From an uncultured Eggerthellaceae bacterium (GTDB lineage Bacteria; Actinomycetota; Coriobacteriia; Coriobacteriales; Eggerthellaceae): a stretch of 64,000 bases of DNA. This document shows positions 17,699 to 25,326 of the stretch, in pieces (within the stretch, counting starts at the first letter, position 1; every line of letters begins with the position of its first letter). The stretch is taken from positions 62,001 to 126,000 of the forward strand of contig CAUDUM010000003.1 in NCBI GenBank assembly GCA_958452575.1. Direction: 5' to 3'. Both the position numbers and the translations under genes were made by a program. The notes beneath the pieces were generated by a model. The model had not been told where the DNA came from and searched no databases. It saw only the letters and a program-made list of their open reading frames with translations.

Positions 17699-19501
17699 TT
17701 ACCAGAACAACGCGTGAGCCTCGGCGGTGGCGTAATCGGGATGGCCGAAGGCGTCGCACTCGAAGGGCGCGCTCCTGCCGGGTTCTGGCATGCTGATGAA
17801 AGTGCTGCAGCCATAGACGATGGAGCCGGACTCGTCGCGCAAGACGATGATAACGGCTACGTTGTTCACGAGTTCCGGGACTGCGCCGTCTGACATGGTC
17901 AGCTCTCCAGTGAAACTGGAACCGCCCATGCCGGACGACACCTCCGAGACAGGAGAGAAGCCGAACGTTGCCCGCGCCCCATCGGCTTCGGTGATGTCGA
18001 AGTCGTTTGAGGCGCCAAGTGCGAACTCGACGGTATCCGGCGCCGTGCCGTTTCCGGCCGGGCCGCCGAAATACTGGGTTTCGCCCGGCCCGATGGAAAA
18101 GAGCACTTGCGAATGCGAGAACACCACCGAACCATCGGCGGCGCGGCCGGTGATGACGACTTCGGGGTAGTCGATGGTTTCGGTGCTGCTGGGGTTGCGG
18201 ATGGCGAAGGCGTAGTTGATGAATCCGTCCGTTCCGGGAGACCAGCCGGATTCGACCAGCTCCAGTTGAGCGGGCCCGGAGGCATCTTGCGAAGAATCTG
18301 TATCGCCGGTGCCGTTGCGGTAGGAATCCGTGGCGATGCCGAGCAGGTTATCGGAAAGGCTGTCGGCAAGGTTGGATCCGGCATCGTTCGAGTTGTTCGT
18401 CGACGCGGAGGATCCCGACTCGTTGAAAGATCCTTTGTCGGGATGCAGCGCTGAGATGACGGTTGTAGCGCCCAGGCAAACCACGGTGACAAGCGCGATG
18501 CCGAGCAAGGCGAATTTGAGGGTGCGGTTTGCTTTGGGACGGGCGGCGACGCTTGAGGGTACGTTGACGGCTGCTTGGGTGGCACCGCTCGTCGAAGCGA
18601 CGCTGTATGTCGGTGCCGGAATCGGAGCCGACTGGGGTCGGGTTGGCGGCTCGGGTTGAGACGCCGGTTGGTCGTGGCTGTTCTGCGCGCTTGAGGGGCG
18701 AGCTGCCTCTCGCAGCGCTTCCGAGAACGTCGTGGCATCTTGAAAGCGGGCGCTCGGCTCGAACGCGCAAGCGCGATCGAGCACGGCGCGCAGCCGAGGC
18801 GGCACGATGGCGGGGTCGGCAAGGTGCTGCAAATAGCTATCGTCGTTGGAATCGCCCGGGCGAATGCCCGTCAGCATGAATCCCAACAGCCTTCCGAGAG
18901 AATAGACATCCGAACGCTCATCGGCTTGGGCGAATCCGTGCTGCTCAGGAGCGGCGAAACCCCATGTGCCTTGCGTCGCATCGTCGGGGGCGAGCTGTTC
19001 GTGCATCATGCGGGCGTTGCCGAAGTCGATAAGGTAGGCATGTCTCTCATTGTTGCTTTCGGAAACGAGCACATTGGCGGGCGAGATATCGCGGTGGATG
19101 ATGCGATGGGTGTGTAGATCCGCTACGGAATTACAGAGCTGCCCCATGAGGTCTGTGGCCTCAGCGACGGAGAACCGTTTCCCTTCCGCAAGGACAGCTT
19201 CCAGCGTTTTCCCTGGCAGGTAGTCGTGCACGACCATGAACCAATCGGGCGTTTCGTACATGGCTTGAATACGCGGCAATCCCGCATCGCCGCAGTCGCC
19301 CAGCGAGGCCCAAACGGCGCGATGCACCAGCTTCCGAGGGATCTTCTTCCTGATGAACGGCCCTGCTTCGTTCAGAGTGACCAGCTCGGTAATTCCACGT
19401 GCGCTGCGTGCGAGCGTCTGCTCCACGCGGTAGGCGTCGTCGATGCTCATGGCGTGTGAGACGCGGTTTTCATTGGCTGGATTGTCGTTTTGCGGCATCA
19501 T
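17699..19501 (-). CDS. Membrane-anchored Ser/Thr protein kinase
   Basis: A 600-residue Hanks-type kinase. The catalytic core shows the catalytic loop HRDISPANVL (about 136-145), LIDFGNAR (DFG at 159-161) and WGFAAPEQ. The glycine-rich loop is degenerate (ARSARGITELV), so activity is not certain. A transmembrane helix lies at about 330-353. The external part has a Ser/Asn-rich linker and two beta-rich segments that may be small extracellular domains. It starts 7 bases after the helix-turn-helix gene 19508-19945, so both form an operon. Targets are unknown. Confidence 0.88.
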   Translation of the reverse strand: MMPQNDNPANENRVSHAMSIDDAYRVEQTLARSARGITELVTLNEAGPFIRKKIPRKLVHRAVWASLGDCGDAGLPRIQAMYETPDWFMVVHDYLPGKTLEAVLAEGKRFSVAEATDLMGQLCNSVADLHTHRIIHRDISPANVLVSESNNERHAYLIDFGNARMMHEQLAPDDATQGTWGFAAPEQHGFAQADERSDVYSLGRLLGFMLTGIRPGDSNDDSYLQHLADPAIVPPRLRAVLDRACAFEPSARFQDATTFSEALREAARPSSAQNSHDQPASQPEPPTRPQSAPIPAPTYSVASTSGATQAAVNVPSSVAARPKANRTLKFALLGIALVTVVCLGATTVISALHPDKGSFNESGSSASTNNSNDAGSNLADSLSDNLLGIATDSYRNGTGDTDSSQDASGPAQLELVESGWSPGTDGFINYAFAIRNPSSTETIDYPEVVITGRAADGSVVFSHSQVLFSIGPGETQYFGGPAGNGTAPDTVEFALGASNDFDITEADGARATFGFSPVSEVSSGMGGSSFTGELTMSDGAVPELVNNVAVIIVLRDESGSIVYGCSTFISMPEPGRSAPFECDAFGHPDYATAEAHALFW

Positions 19502-19507
19502 TGGAGG

Positions 19508-19945
19508 CTACTTTTCCGAATCGAACAGCGTCTTCTCTCGCAGACGCCATAGTTCTTCGTCGCATCCATCCAAGTCGCGACCTTGCTCGATGCACCAGAG
19601 GATGATGGCGTCACGGCGGTTCTTCGGCCACAGTTCGGACACGCCGGCCAGGCGCAGCAGGCGCTGAGTCTCGCGGAGGTTACAGTGCAGTCCGAACGCG
19701 AGCATGATGGCGTTGTCGCGTTTGGGCAGACATTTGCCTTGAAACATATCGTAGACGAATGTGGGGTTGAGCTTCGCCGCGCGGTACACGTCAGCGCGCG
19801 TCATACCGTCGCGTTCGTTGAGGAGCGCGTGCAGGTAGTCGCTCAGCTGGCGGTCGAGCGTCTCGCCCTGGTCGAGGTACTCCTCGGGGGTTTGCGCGTC
19901 GAGCAAACGTTTGAGCAGGTCTTCGGTCAGTTTTTCGGTTGGCAT
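19508..19945 (-). CDS. Helix-turn-helix protein paired with the kinase
   Basis: A 145-residue protein. The central part (GMTRADVYRAAKLNPTFVYD onward) fits an XRE-like helix-turn-helix, followed by NAIMLAFGLHCNLRETQRLLRLAG, a helical segment often seen in regulators encoded beside Hanks kinases in Firmicutes and Actinobacteria. It is the first gene of a two-gene operon with the kinase. GGAGAAGCTC precedes the ATG. A role as kinase substrate or as regulator of the operon is inference. Confidence 0.75.
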   Translation of the reverse strand: MPTEKLTEDLLKRLLDAQTPEEYLDQGETLDRQLSDYLHALLNERDGMTRADVYRAAKLNPTFVYDMFQGKCLPKRDNAIMLAFGLHCNLRETQRLLRLAGVSELWPKNRRDAIILWCIEQGRDLDGCDEELWRLREKTLFDSEK

Positions 19946-20245
19946 GAGCTTCTCCTTAACAAGAGCGCCAATAGGAATGGTAGCACTGGGCCTGCGGGCG
20001 GCTTGCGGGAAGAGCCGTTTTCGCCGGCGGACGAAACCCGCACGCAGGGGTGCTTCGTAAAATGGCTTGCGATTTTCGCGAATGGCTTCATCAGCCGACT
20101 TCGCGAGCGTCGTATGCCCTAGAAAAGAGCTTGCGATTCTCGCGAATAAGCTGACGCCGAAAAGCGTAACGCAACGACAGCGCCGATGATTCAGTTGGGA
20201 ACTGAGGAAAAAGCTTCCTGATGAGCGTATCGTGGGGAAACGCGG
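19946..20245. other. Intergenic region with a direct repeat
   Basis: No gene seen over 300 bases. A 19-base sequence, GCTTGCGATTTTCGCGAAT (20065-20083), recurs at 20129-20147 with one change, 64 bases apart. Each copy contains the dyad TTCGCGAA or a near form. It lies upstream of the kinase operon and downstream of an XRE gene, so a regulator site is possible. Confidence 0.45.
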
Positions 20246-20461
20246 TTAGAAATCGATGAAGTCCGCCACTTCTACGTCGAGCGCACGGGCAATGCGGCAT
20301 AGAACGTCGATCCCTACGTCAGCGGTACCGGTCTCGATTCGCCATAGGTACGAGCGGCTGGTCCCGGTGATCAGCGCGAGCTGCCGCTGAGAGACGCCCT
20401 TGCGCACACGCGCCTCTCGAATATGCAAGCCCAAGCTCCTCTTTTCGCGCTCGTTGTCCAT
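20246..20461 (-). CDS. XRE-family transcriptional regulator (71 residues)
   Basis: A minimal HTH_XRE protein. The helix-turn-helix covers REARVRKGVSQRQLALITGT and SRSYLWRIETG, and the C-terminal GIDVLCRIARALDVEVADF is the usual closing helix. It is divergent from the DUF4230 gene. A dyad overlapping the likely -10 box of that gene (20495-20510) is a candidate operator. It marks the left edge of the lower-GC island. Confidence 0.85.
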   Translation of the reverse strand: MDNEREKRSLGLHIREARVRKGVSQRQLALITGTSRSYLWRIETGTADVGIDVLCRIARALDVEVADFIDF

Positions 20462-20476
20462 TCGCCCAGTTTAAGT

Positions 20477-20510
20477 TTGATATTATGGGAAATCGCTCTT
20501 TATAGAGAGC
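20477..20510 (+). promoter_or_regulatory. Promoter with operator-like dyad
   Basis: TTGATA (20477-20482), 18-base spacer, TATAGA (20501-20506). The dyad GCTCT (20495-20499) / AGAGC (20506-20510) overlaps the -10 box. It lies between the divergent XRE and DUF4230 genes, a normal place for repressor binding. Confidence 0.5.
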
Positions 20511-20555
20511 ATATACAGCGAGCTTAAAGTGAACGTAAAGAGGAGGTGCATCGGC

Positions 20556-21227
20556 GTGGCGGAGGACAAGTCGAAGATATCGATAGCTCTGTCGAAACGA
20601 GTAAAGTTCCTAATCGGCGGTTTACTGGTCGGCTTCGTTCTGGGCGTATCCGGCGTGCTGCTTGTCCAGTCGAGCATTTTTGACAAGCAGTCCGATGAGG
20701 AGTCTGCAGCCAACGCAGTATCGGTCGTGTTTAGCAGGATCGTCGAGCAAAACGAGCTGGTAAGTGTCTCCCAAGACTACTCGATCGTAAAAAAAGCCAC
20801 TGATGTTGCGCGTTTCTTCGATTGGTTTGACATTGATCCGACTAGGAACAGCTTCTGGTACCGCTATGCCGGCACGATAAAAGCTGGCGTGAATCTAGGC
20901 GAAGCTGACATGACGACCAACGGGTCAACTATCATCGTTTCGCTTTCCGAGCCGTACATCATTTCCAATACCCCTGACATGGAGGTGACGGGCGTACTGG
21001 AGGAGAACAACAACATCCTGAACCCTATCGAGGTTAAGGACGTCGATGCGATACAGGCGGATTGTCGAGCGCGAAGCGAGGAGGAGGCAATTGCTGGAGG
21101 CCTTCTCGATGAGGCTCGGGAACAAACGGAGAAGAATATCCGAAGCCTGTTTTTTGCTGCGTTAGGGGATTCGTATGCCGTTGAGTTTGAGTGGAAGAGC
21201 AATTCGGCAGAGGAAGGCAATCAGTAG
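20556..21227 (+). CDS. DUF4230-like membrane-anchored protein
   Basis: A 223-residue protein with one N-terminal transmembrane helix (about residues 13-36) and an external domain. The segment YAGTIKAGVNLGEADM and the preceding Tyr/Phe-rich stretch fit the DUF4230 family, whose function is unknown. The GTG at 20556 was chosen because AGGAGGT stands 8 bases upstream; a GTG at 20529 would add nine residues without a ribosome site. Base composition is lower in GC than in core genes. A lipoprotein gene follows after 27 bases. Confidence 0.75.
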   Translation: MAEDKSKISIALSKRVKFLIGGLLVGFVLGVSGVLLVQSSIFDKQSDEESAANAVSVVFSRIVEQNELVSVSQDYSIVKKATDVARFFDWFDIDPTRNSFWYRYAGTIKAGVNLGEADMTTNGSTIIVSLSEPYIISNTPDMEVTGVLEENNNILNPIEVKDVDAIQADCRARSEEEAIAGGLLDEAREQTEKNIRSLFFAALGDSYAVEFEWKSNSAEEGNQ

Positions 21228-21254
21228 CTCGATAAGGATAAGAGAGGTTCGATT

Positions 21255-22043
21255 ATGAAAAAAATAACAGTTGTCATCGCATTGCTCTGTTCGATCATCT
21301 TGTTTGCGGGATGCACGCAGCAACCTCAAGATTCGGGGCCAGATTATGCGGACAACGAGGTGATGGCGGCGATTGCCGATGGCTTGGAAAGCAGATTCGA
21401 TGTCGTCGATAAGCATGAGCAAACGGGGGATGCGCAGACGAAGGACGGTTATGCCGAAGCCATCCAGGTAGAAATTGACGCGATTGCCCCATTCCGTGAT
21501 CGACAATTTGAAGATTCGAAATTGCAGGAGACGGTGCTTTCCTACGCCAATTTGCTAGACGATTCGCTCGAGCTACTAGACCAGTATCCGGTTGATAGTA
21601 TTGAGTTTTACGATGCCTGGAATGCAATCTACGATGAACGAACTGTGGCTTTGAAACTGTTTGTCGAAACGTATGGCCTGGAGGTCGATCCAGCACATGA
21701 AGAAACCCTCAATGACCTGCTTCTAAACGCAAACACCGTCGAAGAGAAGACAGAGGTGGAAGATGCCATCAACCAACTCGTTGCTTCTCTTGCATTCGAG
21801 AAGGTTGATGAGGGATATGGGATGGCCACTTATACAGCTGTCGCCGAGAATACAACGGAAATCGGATTCGAAGACGTGGGGATTACTCTCGCCCTCTACG
21901 ACAAAGACGGTGTGAAGATCGAAGAGACGTATGCCGGCACATCATCGTGGCCCGTGGGGGAGAAGGTTCGATTCGAGGCTTTCGGGGCAAGTGACGCCTC
22001 GGAGGTCAAAACAAGCGTGTCATATTACAGCGTTGTTGAATAA
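21255..22043 (+). CDS. Lipoprotein with FxLYD-like C-terminal domain
   Basis: A 262-residue lipoprotein: short basic start, hydrophobic stretch, lipobox FAGC (Cys20). The middle is an acidic helical region. The last 90 residues (YTAVAENTTEIGFEDVGITLAL onward) resemble the small beta-sandwich FxLYD type found in surface lipoproteins. GATAAGAGAGGTTCG before the ATG provides the ribosome site. It probably forms an operon with the DUF4230 gene. Function unknown. Confidence 0.75.
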   Translation: MKKITVVIALLCSIILFAGCTQQPQDSGPDYADNEVMAAIADGLESRFDVVDKHEQTGDAQTKDGYAEAIQVEIDAIAPFRDRQFEDSKLQETVLSYANLLDDSLELLDQYPVDSIEFYDAWNAIYDERTVALKLFVETYGLEVDPAHEETLNDLLLNANTVEEKTEVEDAINQLVASLAFEKVDEGYGMATYTAVAENTTEIGFEDVGITLALYDKDGVKIEETYAGTSSWPVGEKVRFEAFGASDASEVKTSVSYYSVVE

Positions 22044-22166
22044 CTGGTTGAATTTAATATACGAGCCACTTTTTCTGGTCTGATTCGGAATCTCTCGACA
22101 CGGAAGCAAGATGACGGGTTCGTGCTGAGTAGTTTTTGCATAGATCGGTAGATGCTCAAACGAAAA

Positions 22167-22191
22167 AGAGGTCGGCTTTAGGCCGACCTCT
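22167..22191 (-). terminator. Terminator of the NERD operon
   Basis: AGAGGTCGGC (22167-22176) pairs with GCCGACCTCT (22182-22191). On the minus strand the stem is followed by a T run, so it ends the leftward NERD/small-membrane-protein transcript. Confidence 0.85.
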
Positions 22192-22215
22192 GAAGAAAAT
22201 GGGATGAACAGCAGT

Positions 22216-22464
22216 CTATACCGGACCGAAGGACTCAATCTCCAAGATTCCGTTGAAAAGGGAAATCTTGCCCCCGTTAAGCATGGCGATAAGGAAGCCT
22301 GCACCGAGGCCGCCTCCCACCATCAAGAACACCGGAAAGAACCCCCCTCGATCAACGGCTTCCGACACGCTTTCCAAAACGCGTTCGATACCCCTCGCCA
22401 CCTGCTCGAGCTCCCTTCCGCTGAGCAAACGCCCAAGAGCTACCGAATTCTCGCACTGGTTCAT
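22216..22464 (-). CDS. Small membrane protein coupled to the NERD gene
   Basis: An 82-residue protein with one hydrophobic, glycine-rich helix (FFPVFLMVGGGLGAGFLIAM). A good ribosome site (GGGAGGTCGCT) precedes the ATG inside the end of the NERD gene, and its ATG overlaps the NERD stop (ATGA). This coupling argues it is real and works with the NERD protein. No family recognised. Confidence 0.65.
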   Translation of the reverse strand: MNQCENSVALGRLLSGRELEQVARGIERVLESVSEAVDRGGFFPVFLMVGGGLGAGFLIAMLNGGKISLFNGILEIESFGPV

Positions 22465-23528
22465 AGCGACCTCCCAACTCGATGCGTATAATCACATACC
22501 CCGTTTTGCGAAGCAAACGAGAGCGCACATCGCCGCAGCGACAGCGGCGATCCTCGCAATATCCCGCATGCGCCTGAGCCTTGCAGGAAAAGTCTGGGCA
22601 GGATCGACAACGAACGCTTCAAGCCGTACCGCCTCGACCCTTTCTCTTCATTCGCCTCGCTTCGAGCCGATGCCCTCTCGACCATGACGATGAAGTCCGC
22701 GATACCGGAGCGGAGCTGGTCGAAGTCGATGTCGGGTTCGTAGAGGAAGCTCTCGGCCGCCCATTCGATGGAAGCCGCGATCGATCCTCGCGCACCCTGG
22801 CAGAGCACCTCGCCATCGCGGGACTCGATAAGCGGGCAGATCTGGCCGGCATTGCAGACGTCGACGACGCCGAAGCGGTTGTCGAGTTTGACGCGGTTGT
22901 TCGCCACGAAGAAGACGCTGCGGATGCAAGAGCGTGGAATGATGCCGGGAGAAGCGTTCTCCAAAACGTTGAAAAGGACATGCTCCTTTGCACGTATCTT
23001 CTCTCCGACGTTGTAGCAGCGATCGGGAGTGCGGTTGCGATCGTGGAAGAACCCGTCCTCGTCGATTTCGGCATCATGGTTGCAGAACTTGCTCTCCACG
23101 ATATTGATACCGGACGGCGAAATCACGATGGCGTCGTACTCGCACTGCTCGCCCTCGAACTCGAGCTCGACGTTGAGTAGCACCTCGTTGGGGCACGTAA
23201 GCCACCTGAGGGCGCGCGCCATGTAGAACTCCCCGCGTGCGCCGTTGACAAGCGCCCCGATCTCCCCGCTCAGTTTCTGAAGCGCCCATACGAGCCTTCC
23301 GAACACTTCCGTGTCGTCAAGCCCATACTGGGACGCCATGTCGCGAAAGTGGGTGATCAGGTCATAGGTGCGCAAGCTGTCGGAATACCCCTCGCGGAAA
23401 ACCTCCCCCAGAGCCGCCCGCTCGAAGCCTTTCATCTCATCAAGTAGCTGCTCATGCGTGTAGCCTTTGCTGGTCATCATCCCTGACGCTTCCAGACGGG
23501 CGATGATGTCGCTGGTTCTCGATGACAT
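22461..23528 (-). CDS. NERD-domain protein (nuclease-related domain)
   Basis: A 355-residue protein. An N-terminal helical region of about 90 residues is followed by a NERD domain: GARGEFYMARALRWL, then CEYDAIVISPSGINIVESKF, which gives the D...E-x-K pattern of PD-(D/E)xK nucleases. NERD proteins are often plasmid- or island-borne and are suspected nucleases in defence or DNA metabolism. The last 50 residues are basic and poorly structured. It overlaps the small membrane protein gene by 4 bases. The gene is divergent from a frameshifted XRE regulator. Confidence 0.82.
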   Translation of the reverse strand: MSSRTSDIIARLEASGMMTSKGYTHEQLLDEMKGFERAALGEVFREGYSDSLRTYDLITHFRDMASQYGLDDTEVFGRLVWALQKLSGEIGALVNGARGEFYMARALRWLTCPNEVLLNVELEFEGEQCEYDAIVISPSGINIVESKFCNHDAEIDEDGFFHDRNRTPDRCYNVGEKIRAKEHVLFNVLENASPGIIPRSCIRSVFFVANNRVKLDNRFGVVDVCNAGQICPLIESRDGEVLCQGARGSIAASIEWAAESFLYEPDIDFDQLRSGIADFIVMVERASARSEANEEKGSRRYGLKRSLSILPRLFLQGSGACGILRGSPLSLRRCALSFASQNGVCDYTHRVGRSL

Positions 23529-23580
23529 ATGAGTCCCCTCGTCTCGTTTCTGGCATCACCTTCTGCTTGAAGTATCCAAC

Positions 23581-23610
23581 TTGAAATTGATTCTTACTAG
23601 GCATTATATT
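23581..23610 (+). promoter_or_regulatory. Promoter of the frameshifted XRE gene
   Basis: TTGAAA (23581-23586), 18-base spacer, TATATT (23605-23610), in the most AT-rich stretch of the window. GGAGG (23633-23637) then stands 8 bases before the ATG at 23646. Confidence 0.5.
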
Positions 23611-23645
23611 TGTATAGTAATCTCGTTATTTCGGAGGTTTGATAC

Positions 23646-24429
23646 ATGAAATGTATATGCCAAGATCGAGCGAGAATCTGGAGAGAGGCTCAATACCTGC
23701 TTCGAAAGATACAAAGAGGAAGATCGCAAGAACGGCGGAGCAGGAAAAGTATCTCAAGCAGAGCTTGCTAGAAGGATCAACGAGAGGTACGAAAACGATA
23801 TATCGTTTTCTAAAGTCAGTCAGGTGAGTATAAGTCGATGGCTGAAAATTGATGACGAAAGCGGGCGCGGAGCCTCTTTCCCTCCCATGGGAACGATCAT
23901 CATGCTTGCAGACTTTTTTGGGGTCGATGTCGGATATCTTCTAGGCGAAACCTCTTCTAGGACATTTGAAATGCAGGATGCCGTTGATTACTTGGGGCTG
24001 GACGAGGCGACCATAGAGCGAATTAGGCTCTACACACAAATCGAAACGGCATTCCGCGAAACGGGCATGAAACCTTTTGAGACAAGCGAAATAATAGGCT
24101 CATTGCTCGGATCTAGAGGCTTTCGAGACCTTCTAAACGCTTTCCAGGAAATGAAAGCGGTCTACAGCGGACCCGACACTAAATCGAAATTGCTCGAGGA
24201 GCTCGAAGAAAAATATGGCGTCGCACTACTCGCGAGAGCGCTGGAAACAAATCCGTACGAAGAGGGCGAGAATTCCAACCCGAAGCTCATCGAAGCGTAC
24301 AAGGATATTCAATCGGCAATTGATGCCATGCGCGAGGCCGATTTAATGAAAGAATTGTACACAGATGCAGCAAAACATAAGCTGTCTCGATGTTTCTCTC
24401 AGATAATCGACGAGCTCTACCCCCAGTAG
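23646..24429 (+). pseudogene. XRE-family regulator with a one-base frameshift near the start
   Basis: The ribosome site GGAGG and ATG at 23646 are normal, but the reading frame they open stops after about 40 codons. The frame one base away codes a complete regulator: KVSQAELARRINER, KVSQVSISRWLK and MLADFFGVDVGYLLG, a clear XRE helix-turn-helix, then about 170 further residues ending at 24429. That frame has no ATG, GTG or TTG before 23824. Removing one A from AAA at 23649-23651 would join them into a 260-residue protein. It may be a true pseudogene, a sequencing error or a phase-variable tract. A shortened product from GTG 23824 would lack most of the DNA-binding domain. Confidence 0.8.
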
Positions 24430-24490
24430 CTCTCACTCCGCCGTCAAATGTCCCGGCGACGCCACTCCTCCTTCGATCCGCGCGTACGTC

Positions 24491-24805
24491 GCCGAGATTC
24501 GTTCTCCAACTCAGGCTACCAGAATATCTTCGTGGGGGGAACTCGGAGGCGGTGAGGATTCTTCGGTCTCTTCTCCGGATTGTCTGCCTAAAGGCGGAGG
24601 ACGACGCCGGTGCGGTTGTCAACGAGCGAGCAACATCGAGATCGTTCCCAAAAAAGAAGGCGCATCGCAGGGTCAAGCCGGCTAAGGGCGTGCGTTTGAC
24701 GTCTTGTACGCGGGCTATGAACCTCTTGGCAAGCCGATTGATTGCTCTTCGCCGTGGCTCGATGACGTGCTTATCGGCGTCGAGTACGAGGCGTGGTCGC
24801 GATGA
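24491..24805 (+). pseudogene. Decayed MazE/AbrB-type antitoxin
   Basis: Fragments of one antitoxin appear in three frames. TRISSWG ends at a run of six G's (24534-24539); one base away it continues as NSEAVRILRSLLRIVCLKAEDD, which matches the MazE N-terminal pattern. A second shift leads to SNIEIVPKKEG, then an in-frame TAA, then DVLYAGYEPLGKPIDCSS and PWLDDVLIGVEYEAWSR. The final TGA (24803-24805) overlaps the toxin ATG (24802), the normal arrangement for such pairs. Two frameshifts and one stop mean it is inactive if the sequence is right. Confidence 0.75.
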
Positions 24806-25217
24806 TCTGCGAACAGGGAGATTTCTTCTCGTTTGGACTTCGCCCCCCCAAAAAAAGACACGAGTCGGTGGGAAGGCATTACGCGGTGGTTCTGAGTCCT
24901 TGGGACATCAACAAGCGGTGCGCGCTGACGCTTATCGCTTGCTGATGCCGCCCGGCAACGGCTGCCCTCTGCATGTTCCGATAGCGGATGGCAATCCCAT
25001 CTACGGTTTCGTCCAGTGTGAGGTGCTCCGCTCTGTCGACCTTGGCGCTCGAGAGAGAGGGGGCATGCTGGAGCGGGTTGGCTCGTTGGATGACGTGTCG
25101 CTTGCGTGTGTGCTCGCAAACGTCCTGGTGGTTCTTGGTTCGAAAAGATCTAGCGAATATAGTTCGGCGTCGAGAGCGTTTCCTACCGTGCATGCCAGTG
25201 AGCTTTTGCCAACCTAG
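24802..25217 (+). pseudogene. Decayed PemK/MazF-type mRNA interferase
   Basis: From the ATG at 24802 the reading MICEQGDFFSFGLRPPKK and GRHYAVVLSPWDINKR is a good PemK/MazF N-terminus. It stops at TGA (24943-24945) after 47 codons. The remainder follows in another frame: NGCPLHVPIADGNPIYGF, QCEVLRSVDLGARERGG and MLERVGSLDDVSLACVL, ending at 25217. The C-terminal frame opens with an ATG overlapping that TGA, but it has no ribosome site of its own. The pair with the damaged antitoxin in front looks like a dead toxin-antitoxin module. Confidence 0.78.
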
Positions 25218-25260
25218 TGCGAATTTCGACCGATATGTATGATTTGGCTCGCTCAATAAA

Positions 25261-25296
25261 AAAGCGCCCGGCGACCTTGCGATCACCGGGCGCTTT
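25261..25296 (-). terminator. Rho-independent terminator of the purF-like gene
   Basis: AAAGCGCCCGG (25261-25271) pairs with CCGGGCGCTTT (25286-25296). Read on the minus strand the stem is followed by seven T's. It lies 30 bases behind the purF-like stop. Confidence 0.92.
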
Positions 25297-25326
25297 GCAG
25301 CCGGACTTCGGTAGCGGCCTCCCGCC

